DNA of 64,000 nucleotides from Ziziphus jujuba (Eukaryota; Streptophyta; Magnoliopsida; Rosales; Rhamnaceae), in assembly GCF_031755915.1 (NCBI RefSeq), contig NC_083386.1, positions 9,548,001 to 9,612,000 on the forward strand, read 5' to 3'. Position numbers and translations under genes: made by a program. Of this stretch, positions 54,168-64,000 are shown piece by piece. Under the pieces are notes generated by a model. The model was not told the DNA's origin. It did no database searches and saw nothing but the letters and a program-made list of their open reading frames with translations. Every line of letters starts with the position of its first letter. Positions within the stretch are counted from its first letter, which is position 1.

Positions 54168-54530
54168 TTAAGGGATATTACTTCCCCAACTAGCTAGGAT
54201 TTTAAAATTTAAACTATTAACTAAGATGACATTTTTAATACTTGATACTTATTTAATTAAGTAGGAATATAAATTTTATCTGATTTTTGGGATATTACTT
54301 GCTCAATTAGAATTTTAAATTTGAATTATTAATTGATATAACACTTTCAATACTTAATAGATCAACACATTTTCTTCATGCTCCTAATTTATCATTTTAA
54401 TTTGTTGGAAACATAGTTCCAATCTTATTTTAAATATCTATTATGACAAATATTAAAGATTGCCGTTTATCCAATTAAGATTTTAATATTAAACCATTAA
54501 TTAAAATGACACCATCAACATATAATGCAT
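54168..54530 (+). repeat. Three degenerate direct repeats
   Basis: Units start near 54168, 54283 and 54458. Each carries a degenerate GGATATTACTTxCxCAA-like start, an AATTAGxATTTTAA-like block, AATTATTAATTxAxATGACA and an AATACTTxATA-like end. Divergence is high, so this is an old local duplication series or the remains of one element. Confidence 0.5.
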
Positions 54531-54770
54531 CAATACATTCCGATTTTCTATTAAAAATATTTTTTCAACATATCACGACTTTGCATATTTATTATAAAGG
54601 AATTCTTTTACAATTCTAAAAAAATTTTATGCAGTACCATTTAAACATTTAAAAAATATAAATAACTTTATTTAATATTTTTAATATCTAAAATACCTAC
54701 AATTCATGTAATCCAAACTAAGCTAAAAACATATTTTTTATTTTATTTTAATTTTTTCATAAATCAACAC

Positions 54771-54935
54771 CACTACAAGAAAACTCTCCACAAAAATTGA
54801 TATTTGAAATTGGATAATAAATCAGAGCATTTTTGGATGAAACTGATAGTCACAGAAACTTTATGAAATTTTTTTCTGATCAAAACACTTTCGGTGCTAT
54901 AGAATGATATATTTGTTGGAGTGTTCGATTTCAAA
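54771..54935 (+). mobile_element. CACTA-like (En/Spm) terminus
   Basis: CACTACAAGAAAAC at 54771 matches the canonical terminal inverted repeat start of plant CACTA transposons, followed by AT-rich subterminal sequence. No matching TTTTCTTGTAGTG end was found downstream within the window, so this is a single broken end and its right limit is arbitrary. Confidence 0.45.
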
Positions 54936-57280
54936 ATTATCTTTAAAGATTTTAAATTGCAAACTTTTAAATAAATTTAAAATCTTTATCTCTAAAAATT
55001 TTTAATTGTATATTTTTGAATATATTTAAAATGTTTAATCATAAATTTCTAGATAACAAATATTTAATTATTAAATAATTTTAATATTTTTTTTATACAT
55101 ATTGATAACCAAAAAAAAAAAAAAAATGTAAAGAGATTTCAACTTAAAAATCGCTATATGAACAATAACTTTGGCTGTTCGGGAAGGGAGAAAACAAAGA
55201 ACAAATACCATCAATGAGAAAGTAGCGATCCTTCAAAGTCAGCACCTGAGTTTAATTCCACATGTTCAATGTTCAATGTTAGACATTGTTAGGGCCTAGC
55301 AACAACCTACTCCCTAGGTATCATAAATTCTTCTGACCTCGAAATAGCCATGTCATTGTTGTCATTATAAAGGAGTATCTTTTGGCAAGCAATAATTCAG
55401 GTGCATCACAAAAAATAAAATAATAATAATAAAAATGTTTTAAGTTTTGGATGCCACCATAGTGCTCCTAATGTCCCAAAAAAAAAAAAAAAAAAAAAAA
55501 AAAAGCACACCACCTGGTAACAAGGATTTGCTGCTTTCATATCACATCAAATCACAATCCAATATCAATGTTATTGGACCATATGTACTTTAACATTATT
55601 TTTATTATTGTTATTGGATAAATAGAATATGGCTATTTATCTCGTAAAGCTTGATTACTTAAATCACCATCCTACTTTTTGGAAAATAATGAATCAATTA
55701 TTATATCCAGATCATAATATAAAATATTAAATTTTAATTAAAAATATTTAAATTATATCATCATGCATTACCTTAGGAGCTTCTCGATAAGCTATAACAA
55801 ATGTTGTGTTTCAGTCAATATGAATTATTGAGGGATAATTTTGATCAAGAAGAATTATTCAGCGATAAATCATAGGTCTTTCAAATTGCACGCCACTAGT
55901 ACACCATCCGAACATCAATCAAAACGGTCAGACGTACGTTGTTTCAGTCAACATGAATTATGAACCCCAACTAAAATCAATACAAAGTCTATGTGAATAT
56001 ATGGGAATTCCTGTATAGGGAGCCCACCACTGGGAGCCAAATATAGCAGTAAAAGTTGTCCTTCTAGATTTAAAGCCAAAAAAAAAAAAAAAAACAGAAG
56101 ACAAAAAAGTTGTCCTTCCAGATAATATTATGGATTTATTTAGTATAACTGAAAAAAAATAAAATTTTGATTTGTAAAGTATAATATAATAAATTTTTTT
56201 AAAAAAAATTTTTTATTAAAAAATTAATAAATATTTAATTGTAAATAAAAAAACTGTATTAAATATTTATTAAGTTGTATTAAATATTTGTTAAATTTTT
56301 ATATAAGGTAAAAAAAATTTTTTTTTTTAAAGAAGCTCAAAATTTGAATTTATCTAAAATAGCTTAAAAAAGCTCAATTTTTGGTCAATAAATATTTATT
56401 TAATTTTTCCAAACATCTTTGCTTTATTATAAAAGAATTTTTGACCCTCAAATAGAGTTTTTAAGCAAAAAAAAAAAAAAACAAAACCCTACCAAACAGA
56501 ACCTATAAAAATTCACTTTATATATATATATATATATATCAAAACAAAAGACGAACTTCAATCATAATATATAATTATTGTATATATAAAATAGAAATAT
56601 AAAAAGTTTAAAATATAATTTTTTAATATAAATATTAAAAATTATCGAATATTAATAACAATTTATAAAAAAATAATAAAAATTGATAAAAATTTATTTT
56701 AAAAATAAAAATCTTTATTAAAACTTTTGTATTAATTTATTTAATTAATTATTTCTCGAATTGATTATTAAAATTGTAAAAATATTAAATTGATATTATA
56801 TTTCTCTTAATTAATCGATTTATAATAATCATCAATAGTTAAAAAATACTATTTTTAATTAAAAAAAGTAAAAAAACATATTTAATAAAATTTATTAATT
56901 AAAATATATAAAACAATTATAAATAATTATATTATATTTTATAAAATATTATTTTAATACTATAAAAAAATTCTAGATGGTTGAAGATTATTTGTATCTT
57001 CTTTATTTTCATTTAAAATATAAAATATAAAAAATAATTATTAAAAGAGAGAGTCTACAATGAGGACGTCCTGACCGATTTCTATACGGACAGAAAACGT
57101 GGTCCTTTTGTGAGGAGATTTCTTTGCCGTTTGATTAGATAGATGGCCCAGATTAAATTTGGCCCAGATTTCTCTCACGTGACTTCCCTTTCTCTTCTCC
57201 TCTCCTTCCACTCTTCCTCTTCTCCTCTGCTTCGACATCTCTCTATTTCTCTATCTATGTCTTCCTTTCTTTTCTCTTCC

Positions 57281-57287
57281 TATAAAC
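57281..57287 (+). promoter_or_regulatory. TATA-like motif next to the LTR insertion site
   Basis: TATAAAC preceded by a long CT-rich tract and a CACGTG box at 57176-57181. If the nested LTRs are removed, the sequence continues CCCTCTTTCAATCCCCTTGCC, typical of a plant leader. The gene it would serve is not in the window. Weak evidence. Confidence 0.35.
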
Positions 57288-57290
57288 CCT

Positions 57291-57295
57291 CTTTC
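57291..57295 (+). repeat. Left target-site duplication of the outer LTR (CTTTC)
   Basis: CTTTC immediately precedes the outer element end TGTCAGGACCC and is repeated at 63428-63432 after ...GGGGTGTTACA. Five bases, as produced by LTR-retrotransposon integrase. Confidence 0.9.
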
Positions 57296-58865
57296 TGTCA
57301 GGACCCGTCCAAAATTCCTCACCGGAACCCTAGACAAGCCCTGATCCCAGGGAAATACTGTAACACCCCGTCCCAAATCGCACCGGAATCCGTGCACGTT
57401 GACCGAGGTTGACCGTTGACCGTTGACCGAAGGGGGTCAAAAGTTGACTTTTTGACTCGGTGAGAATTTTGAGTTGACTAGGGTACGGTGGCGAAGTGCA
57501 TGACGCCCTGAGTTCGTAGACTAGTAGCACGTCGAAAACGGAGCTACGGTTTGAAAGTTATGGGCAAAACAAGTTGAAGTGTAAACTGTCTAAAAGGTGC
57601 CGGGAGTTGACTTTTTCTTGTGATGTAATTGTGAGTTGACTCTTGTATGGTTGTAAAGTACTCGTCGATACGAGTTCATAGACTAGTGGCACGCTTAAAT
57701 CGGACATGTGGTTAAAAAGTTATGGACGTTTGAAGTTTACCGGATACCGTATTATTTTAATGTTTTTGGGTCGTGAACAGTGAAATGCCACATGTCAGCT
57801 TCTGAGTGGTCCACGTGGCATGAACAGTGTCACGTAGGGTTTTAATTTTGAAAAACTCTCGGGGAAGAGAGAGAAAGAGAGAGAAGAGAGAGAAAGAGAG
57901 AGAGGAGAGAGAAAGAGAGAGAGAGGACCCGCCGGCCGCCGGCCATTTTCACGTTTTTCCGGCCTATTTACTGTACACGCGCCGGCCAGCCAGATTGCCC
58001 ACCTCATTTCCGGCAAAACCTCCAAATTTCACGGCGAACGGCCGCCGGACGCGCCCGGATCGGACGTCCGAAGTTTGGCGGCGATTTTTCCCCTCCACCG
58101 CCGGCCACCGCGAATCGGCACTATTCCGGCTGATATACAGTACACGCGCCATACACCCAGCATCCTCTCCTCAAGTCCGGCCTACCCACCAAAAATCACG
58201 TCCATCGGACCACCGACGCGCCGGGATCGGAGCGTTTTCCGGCGAGGGGTCGAAAATCTTCAAACGGTGATTTCTCCGCCGTCCGACCTCCGTTTTGCTC
58301 ACCGTCGGTCCCGTTGGATTGCTCTCCTCACGATCTACAAATCTGCAAAATTTCACAGCAAACGGCCACCGTCGGAAATTACTGTTCCGGCGACGGTTAC
58401 CGGTGACGTGGCGGCCCGCCGGAAAATACTGTTCCGGCGAGTACCCGAAAATTCCGGCCAGCTCCAGTCTGCAGTGTTCGACCTCCTGAACCCAAATCCG
58501 ACTTCCGTTTCCACCAATTCGCGACGGTTTGGGAGAATTGCAGAGCCGAAACCCGAAAAGCTTCCCGATAAAATTCAAACCCCGTCGGGTACGATCATCA
58601 AAAATTAAGACCGGATCTGTGATTAGCATCACTCGAGCTTCGATTCGGTATATGATTCGTAAATTTTAGTTATCGTTTGTGTTTTGACCCCCCGGGTACC
58701 GGGTATTATTTACCCGAATAAAATATTAATTTATTTGACTGCCTGTGAATTTTGTTCTAGGAGCACCGGTGAGTCGTAGAATTGATCCCGTAGTGGATCA
58801 TGGGTTAATTGCGTGCTCCAGGTGAGTGACCCACCTTCAAATTAATTTTGGGGAATTTAATTGAT

Positions 58866-59443
58866 GAATATATTATGTGTGAATTAAATATTTGGAATTT
58901 AATTTCTATGTGCCAAATATTTATTGGATTTATTGTAGAATTATTTATGAATTTATTGGATTTAAGAAAATGCGAATTCTACAAATTTATGCCATGTGGA
59001 ATTATTTTATGGTTTTGAGGATTTTGAAATTGGTGTGGTTTTAATGGTAAATTGGGCACGATTTGATTTTCAAATATTTCAAGGAAAATATTTGGTTATA
59101 TTGGTGATTTCAATTTTTATAAAATATGCCCATGGAATATTATGAGATTTGATTGAATATATTATGTGTGAATTAAATATTTGGAATTTAATTTCTATGT
59201 GCCAAATATTTATTGGATTTATTGTAGAATTATTTATGAATTTATTGGATTTAAGAAAATGCGAATTCTACAAATTTATGCCATGTGTAATTATTTTATG
59301 GTTTTGAGGATTTTGAAATTGGTGTGGTTTTAATGGTAAATTGGGCACGATTTGATTTTCAAATATTTCAAGGAAAATATTTGGTTATATTGGTGATTTC
59401 AATTTTTATAAAATATGCCCATGGAATATTATGAGATTTGATT
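58866..59443 (+). repeat. 289-bp tandem duplication inside the inner LTR
   Basis: Copy 1 is 58866-59154 and copy 2 is 59155-59443, starting GAATATATTATGTGTGAATT. I see a single difference (CATGTGGAATT versus CATGTGTAATT). The outer LTR does not show two such copies, so the duplication arose in the lineage of the inner one. Confidence 0.92.
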
Positions 59444-59699
59444 ATGATATTTCGAGAAATTATTTATGCTATTGGGAAAATGTGGATATTTGAATTGATG
59501 GATTTGGAAGTTGGTGGATTTGAAAATCATGGAATTTATGGTATGGATTATAAGGAAATTGTGGGAAAATTCCCGGTTCAAGCGGATGGATTATGCCCGC
59601 TATGTTTATGAAAAATGTGAAATTTGTTTTATAATTTAAATTGTGGATTTTATGATTTTTAGATGCACCGTGCACGTACTGGTGTTCTGATTATGTGAT

Positions 59700-59815
59700 A
59701 TGGTATATGTGATATGGTTAGTGTGCACACGGTTGTGATTAGCGCGCAGGTGGGTGTGATTAGCGCGCAGGTGATGTGATTAGCGCGCAGGTGGGTGTGA
59801 GTAGCGCGCGGTTGA
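59700..59815 (+). repeat. GTGATTAGCGCGCAGGTG minisatellite in the inner LTR
   Basis: About four to five imperfect copies of an 18-21-bp unit (GTGATTAGCGCGCAGGTGG and variants such as GTGAGTAGCGCGCGG). It is CpG-rich in otherwise AT-rich surroundings. Confidence 0.85.
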
Positions 59816-62800
59816 TATTATGAGGGTGTCCTGTGGATGCCATCGGAGAGGGCGGCCACCCCCCTTTGGCCGGGACACCAGGTTAGCAGCGGCGCTGTGG
59901 GACGCCACGCGACCGTATGCCGGTTTCTCTCTATAACCTCCTGTCTGGCGGTACCTTGGGACGCTGGGTACTGTTGGCGCCACTGGTATATAGTGGGTGC
60001 ATCAAATGATTTTCAGAACTGTGTTTTAAAAATAAAATGTTTGGAAACTGTATTGGAATTAAAAATATAATTATTACTGTTCGGATATTTATTTGATGTC
60101 TTGGTTTTCGGGGAATATGAATAAAGGGTTTTGTGAAAATGTTTTAAAAGGGGAACCTTTCAAACTGAGAGAATTGTAAGGGTTTTGAGAGAAATTATTA
60201 TTTCCAAATAATTATTATTTATACTTATTACTGTGATATTATATGGTATAGTCGTAGGGTCGCTCACTGAGATGATTAGCATCTCACACTCTTAAATTCC
60301 GTTCCTCTAGGTACCAGGTTGTCGGTGTTCACTCGGAGCGGACTCGATCTTCCTCGCTGTATTTGTTCGTGCAGTACCTTGTTCTTCTTTTACTGCAGTT
60401 GTAATATTTCTTTCACTCTTGTTGTATTTATTTTGCACTGGATTACTGTATTTATTTTTTTAAGTACTGCAATTTGTGGAACCAATTTGTAGTTTGTGGG
60501 AGGAATAAGGGGATATTTTTGAAGTGTGTTTTCAGTGCAGGTAAATTTGTGGTAAGTAAATCCCTTAGGGGAGGTGCTGCCGGATTTTCCGTTGGAAGGT
60601 TCGGTGGTATTTCCCTGGGATCAGGGCTGTCTAGGGTTCCGGAGGAGGAATTCTGGACGGGTCCTGACAAATACCATAGAACCTTCCAACGGAAAATCCG
60701 GCAGTACCTCCCCTAAGGGTAGGACTTATCACAAATTTTCTGCACTGAAAACACACTTCTATAATTATCTCCTTATTCCTCCCACAATACTACAGATTAA
60801 TTCCACAAATTTACAGCACTTCGAATGAATAACAGTAATCTAGTGCATCATTAACAACTAAATGTCCAATACAGTATACAGAGCATTATACAAATGAATA
60901 TGAAATTAATACGACGACAGATAAAGAAGTAATACAAGATGGAGAGGAAAAAGGGAAGAAGTAATTCTTGGACTTTCGGCAATGAACTGAGACGTCGGGC
61001 TCGTCCCGGACGATCAACGTCTCCCAACCTGGACCTAGGGGAACGGAATTTACGTGAGATGCTAATCATCTCAGTGAGTGACCCTATCTACTGAACACTT
61101 TTAATATTAATAATATAACAAATAAAGGAATTTAATTAATATCAACAATTAAATAATAAATAATAATAACAATTGAAGTAATATTTTCTCTCAAAACCCT
61201 CACTATTCACTCTGTTGGAAATGTTTCCCTTTTAAAACATTTTCACAAAATCCGATATTCGTATTTTTCGAAAACCAAGGGATCAATTAATTTAATAAAT
61301 AATAGATAAATACCCAAAATATAAATAAAATGTAATAAAATATAATAAATAATTTTTTGAACACTTTGGGGTTTGAAATTTTTATCCGAAAATTTATACT
61401 TGACGCACCATACCATATACCAGTGATGCCCTTTGATACCCAGCGTCCCGAGCACCGACTGGCGGGAGTTTAAAGAGAGAAACTTGCATACGACACTTCG
61501 GCGTCCCGACAGTACCGCTGCTGAAACCGTCATCCCGGCCAAGGAAGGGGGCGGCTGATGCGCAATATATAAGACTTGCCTGCCCTCGGTCCAATGGCAA
61601 CTCACGGGAGACATAATACTTGCGCACTAACCACATATACACCGGAACACCAATACTGTATGAGTGCGTCTAAAATAATTATTAAATTAATCATAAACGT
61701 ACTGATTTTCCAAAATCACTGTGGAAAATATACCAATTTTCAAATTTACCATCCCACATATTTGCCTTTAACATACCCGGTACGAAAACATCGATAACAA
61801 TATACAAATAATTTTTCTCATAACACGAGGTTCAACAAATAATATACCACGGGCATAATTATAAAATTTAAACCACCAATTTAAACAATTAATTTCCTTA
61901 AAATATTTAAACCAATTATGTCCAAAAACAATATAAAAATTCAAACACAATTAATTAATGAAAATACTTGCTCATGTATAATAAGTGCAATTAAATCACA
62001 ATAAAATAATAATCGGAAAATTTTTAGTAACTCAAAATTCTGTTTAGCATCAATGGAAAAATATATATATATATATATATAAAATAATATTTTGTTCCCG
62101 ATTATATTTAAATTCCACCACATGAGCACAAATTCCAGATATCAATTTAACACCACATAAATATAATTAATTACCCCAAAATGTTTTTTAAAGGTGGGTC
62201 ACTCACCTGGAACACGCAGTTAACCTAAGATCCTCCGTGGGATCAATTCCATGACTCACCCGTACTCCTAGAACAACAACATTACATAACTCAAATAAAT
62301 TAATATTTTATTCGGATAAATAATATCCGGTACCCGGGGGGTCTAACACAAACGTTACCCAAAATTGATAAATTATATGTCTATGGAAAGCTTGTGAGAT
62401 GAGGATCACATTACCGACCTCCATTGGGCTCAATTCAACCGGCGGTGGCCGGAAAGCTTCGGTCGGTTTTGATCCCTTCGTATCTTGCAAATCGAAGGGA
62501 AGTGAGTTAATCGGAGCTCAGAATCGGAATCAGAGGGTCCAAATTAGTGGGAAAGGACCTGTTGCACGACCGGTGGCTGCTGGAAAACCGGCAAACTAGT
62601 GACACACCGGCCGCCGGCGTTGAAGGCTGATCCCGGCGCGGAGATTTGGCCGGCGATGTCGCCCAACCGCAGGCTTTCACATCGGCCGGCGCGTGGATCC
62701 TTCCGGTGGCCGGTGAGAACAAAAACGATGAGGCCGAGGAGGAAGGAAAGGAAAAGAAGAAGAAAGAAGAAGAAGGAAGAAGAAGAAGAAGAGGCTTGGG

Positions 62801-63427
62801 TGTTTTCCCACGTGGGGGAAAAGAAAAAAAGAAAAAAAAAGAAAAGAAAAAGAAATAAAATAAAATAAAATAATTTAATTAAATAATATTAAAATAATAT
62901 TATTACATAAAATAACAATAATAAAATAATATGGTATTAAGCATGGTGACACATGGTCACATTTATTAAGTCACACGTGGCACATTGTTACACGTTTAAA
63001 AATAATATTAAAATAATACGGTATTTGAAAAACTCTACAGGTCCATAACTTTTTAACCGCATGTCCATATCGGACGTGCCGCTAGTCTACGGACTCATAT
63101 CGACGAGTACTTTACAACTATACATGAGTCAAAGTTCAACTTTGCATGAATAAAAAGTCAACTCCGGCATCCCTTGGACAGTTTGGACCTCAACTTGTTT
63201 TGCTCATAACTTTCAAACCGTAGTTCCGTTTTTGACGTGCTACTAGTCTACAAACTCGTGCCAACGTGTACTTCGTAATGGTACCTCAGTCAACGTAGAA
63301 TTCCATCCGAGTCAAAAAGTCAACTTTTGACCCCTTTAGTCAACAGGCAAAGTCAAAGTCAATGGTCAACGGTCAACCTCGGTCAAAGTTGGAAAATTTC
63401 CGTTGTACTTTGGGACGGGGTGTTACA

Positions 63428-63432
63428 CTTTC
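63428..63432 (+). repeat. Right target-site duplication of the outer LTR (CTTTC)
   Basis: Matches 57291-57295 exactly and directly follows the outer LTR end. Confidence 0.9.
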
Positions 63433-63662
63433 AATCCCCTTGCCAAAAAATTAAAAAAATTGAGAAACTATTTATTTTCTCTCTCTAGAATTAATTTTGT
63501 TTTACTACAAAAGTGGGGAAAATAATTTGTTGGATTTTGCTTGGTTTGCAAGATTATTCCCCTCTCTGATTCTTACTTGGATCTTATATTCATATTTGAA
63601 AAACCCATAACCTGATTCTGGGTCATTTCCCTTGTTTCGGATGGCTTTTAGACAATTACCCT
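63433..63662. other. Host sequence between the outer LTR and a third LTR copy
   Basis: Continues the CT-rich, leader-like sequence seen left of the insertion. An ATG in a plant-like start setting (CGGATGGCT) lies at 63641, 22 bp before the next LTR copy; read onward it enters that copy. No gene can be claimed. Confidence 0.45.
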
Positions 63663-64000
63663 TGTCAGGACCCGTTCAGAATTCCTCCCCGGAACCCTAG
63701 ACAAGCCCTGATCCCAGGGAAATACCACCGAACCTTCCAACGGAAAATCCGGTAGCACCTCCCCTAAGGGTAGGACTTACCAAAAATTACCTGCACTGAA
63801 AACACACTTCTATATTCATCCCCTTATACCTCCCACAAAACTACAAATTGATACCACAAATTTACAACATTTCACAACAATAACAGCAATCCAGTGCATA
63901 ATTAAAACATAAGTGTCCAGAATAGTATACAGAGCTTCATAAAGTGCTATTCAATAGAAAATACAACAAAGAAGAAAGAAATAATACAACTGAAATAAAT
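63663..64000 (-). mobile_element. Third LTR of the same family, partial, cut by the window end
   Basis: Starts TGTCAGGACCCGTTCAGAAT, the reverse complement of the family's 3' end, and follows the outer copy closely (GATCCCAGGGAAATACCACC, CTGCACTGAAAACACACTTC). Same orientation as the outer LTR. Its left flank is ACCCT, so an ACCCT duplication would be expected past its right end. It may be a solo LTR or the 3' LTR of a full element. Confidence 0.85.

Larger units (their letters stand above)
53290..57290. other. AT-rich intergenic region downstream of the hemoglobin gene
   Basis: No gene recognised. Features: a T36 run (53537-53572), a (GT)n tract (about 53814-53831), three degenerate direct repeats (54168-54530), a CACTA-like terminus (54771), A-rich homopolymers (e.g. 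55480-55504) and a very AT-rich block (about 56130-57040). Composition changes sharply at about 57050. 57050-57290 is more balanced and CT-rich, with CACGTG (57176-57181) and a TATA-like motif, resembling a gene promoter. Confidence 0.6.
57359..60669 (+). mobile_element. Inner solo LTR (plus orientation), same family, 3311 bp
   Basis: Starts TGTAACACCCCGTCCCAAAT and ends GGACGGGTCCTGACA, flanked by AATAC at 57354-57358 and 60670-60674. It is homologous along its length to the outer LTR, but in the opposite direction. Layout: GTTGACC repeats (57400-57500), a purine tract (57858-57926), a GC- and CpG-rich block with internal imperfect repeats (57927-58620), an AT-rich part with a 289-bp tandem duplication, a GCGCGCAGGTG minisatellite (59700-59815), a TATATAG motif at 59988 and the U5-like end. 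Open frames inside the GC-rich block (e.g. 57827-58270) are compositional and match no retroelement protein. Confidence 0.88.
57296..63427 (-). mobile_element. Outer solo LTR (minus orientation), split by the inner LTR
   Basis: On the minus strand it starts TGTAACACCCCGTCCCAAAG at 63427 and ends GGACGGGTCCTGACA at 57296, with TG...CA ends and imperfect terminal inverted repeats. It consists of 57296-57358 and 60675-63427, about 2.8 kb without the insertion, flanked by CTTTC on both sides. No gag, pol, primer-binding site or polypurine tract is present, so it looks like a solo LTR left by recombination, probably from a Ty3/Gypsy-type element. That assignment is by size and terminal style only. 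It carries GTTGACC-type repeats near its 5' end and a shortened GC-rich block (about 62400-62720). Confidence 0.85.

Noticed and set aside
57827..58608. Overlapping long ORFs in several frames (e.g. 57827-58270 and 58075-58608 plus, 58171-58632 minus)
   Set aside because: They all lie in the GC-rich block of the inner LTR, where stop codons are rare. The products are Arg/Pro-rich and match no retroelement or host domain.
62599..62868. Plus-strand ORF with long Lys/Glu tracts
   Set aside because: Antisense of the purine/pyrimidine-rich tract in the outer LTR; same family region as 57858-57926, with no conserved protein.

Overview
This is nuclear DNA from a flowering plant. The genes are split by short canonical GT-AG introns. 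Every recognisable protein has its closest known relatives in dicots, the intergenic DNA is very AT-rich with many long (TA)n tracts, and the transposable-element debris is of plant type. A woody rosid, perhaps of the Rosales, would fit, but that is only a guess from protein resemblance and repeat style.

Six protein genes can be read with exon-level support. (1) 765-7793, minus: tubulin-folding cofactor E, 15 exons, 538 aa, intact. (2) 12500-21350, plus: a membrane-anchored glycosyltransferase-like protein of the Arabidopsis At5g04480/At4g01210 type, 14 exons, 1043 aa, with a candidate upstream ORF in its leader. (3) 22973-27544, minus: plastid SAICAR synthetase (PUR7) of purine synthesis, 12 exons, 401 aa. 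(4) 30187-33032, plus: an acidic plant protein resembling At3g52170, 4 coding exons, 511 aa. (5) 42125-42517, plus: a single-exon SIAMESE-RELATED CDK inhibitor, 130 aa. (6) 51630-53289, plus: a class 2 non-symbiotic hemoglobin, 4 exons, whose intron-2 donor appears shifted by an AT-dinucleotide expansion. The first four genes are packed in the left 33 kb. The last two stand alone between AT-rich intergenic stretches of about 4 to 9 kb.

The right end (57291-64000) holds the most striking structure. A solo LTR of about 2.8 kb lies in minus orientation and is flanked by the 5-bp duplication CTTTC. It is split 63 bp from one end by a second solo LTR of the same family in plus orientation (3311 bp), which has its own 5-bp duplication AATAC. 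Together they make a large imperfect inverted repeat. A third member of the family starts at 63663 and runs out of the window. The host site looks like a promoter or leader: a TATA-like motif ends a few bases before the insertion.

Smaller mobile-element traces are a Harbinger/Tourist-type MITE with TAA duplications (48644-49079), the decayed 3' end of a LINE with RNase H-like coding remains and an (AAT)n tail (9331-9710), a hAT-like terminus (38778), a CACTA-like terminus (54771) and a possible hAT coding remnant (10507-10797). The genes have unrelated housekeeping, cell-cycle and stress roles, and nothing suggests they act as a cluster.
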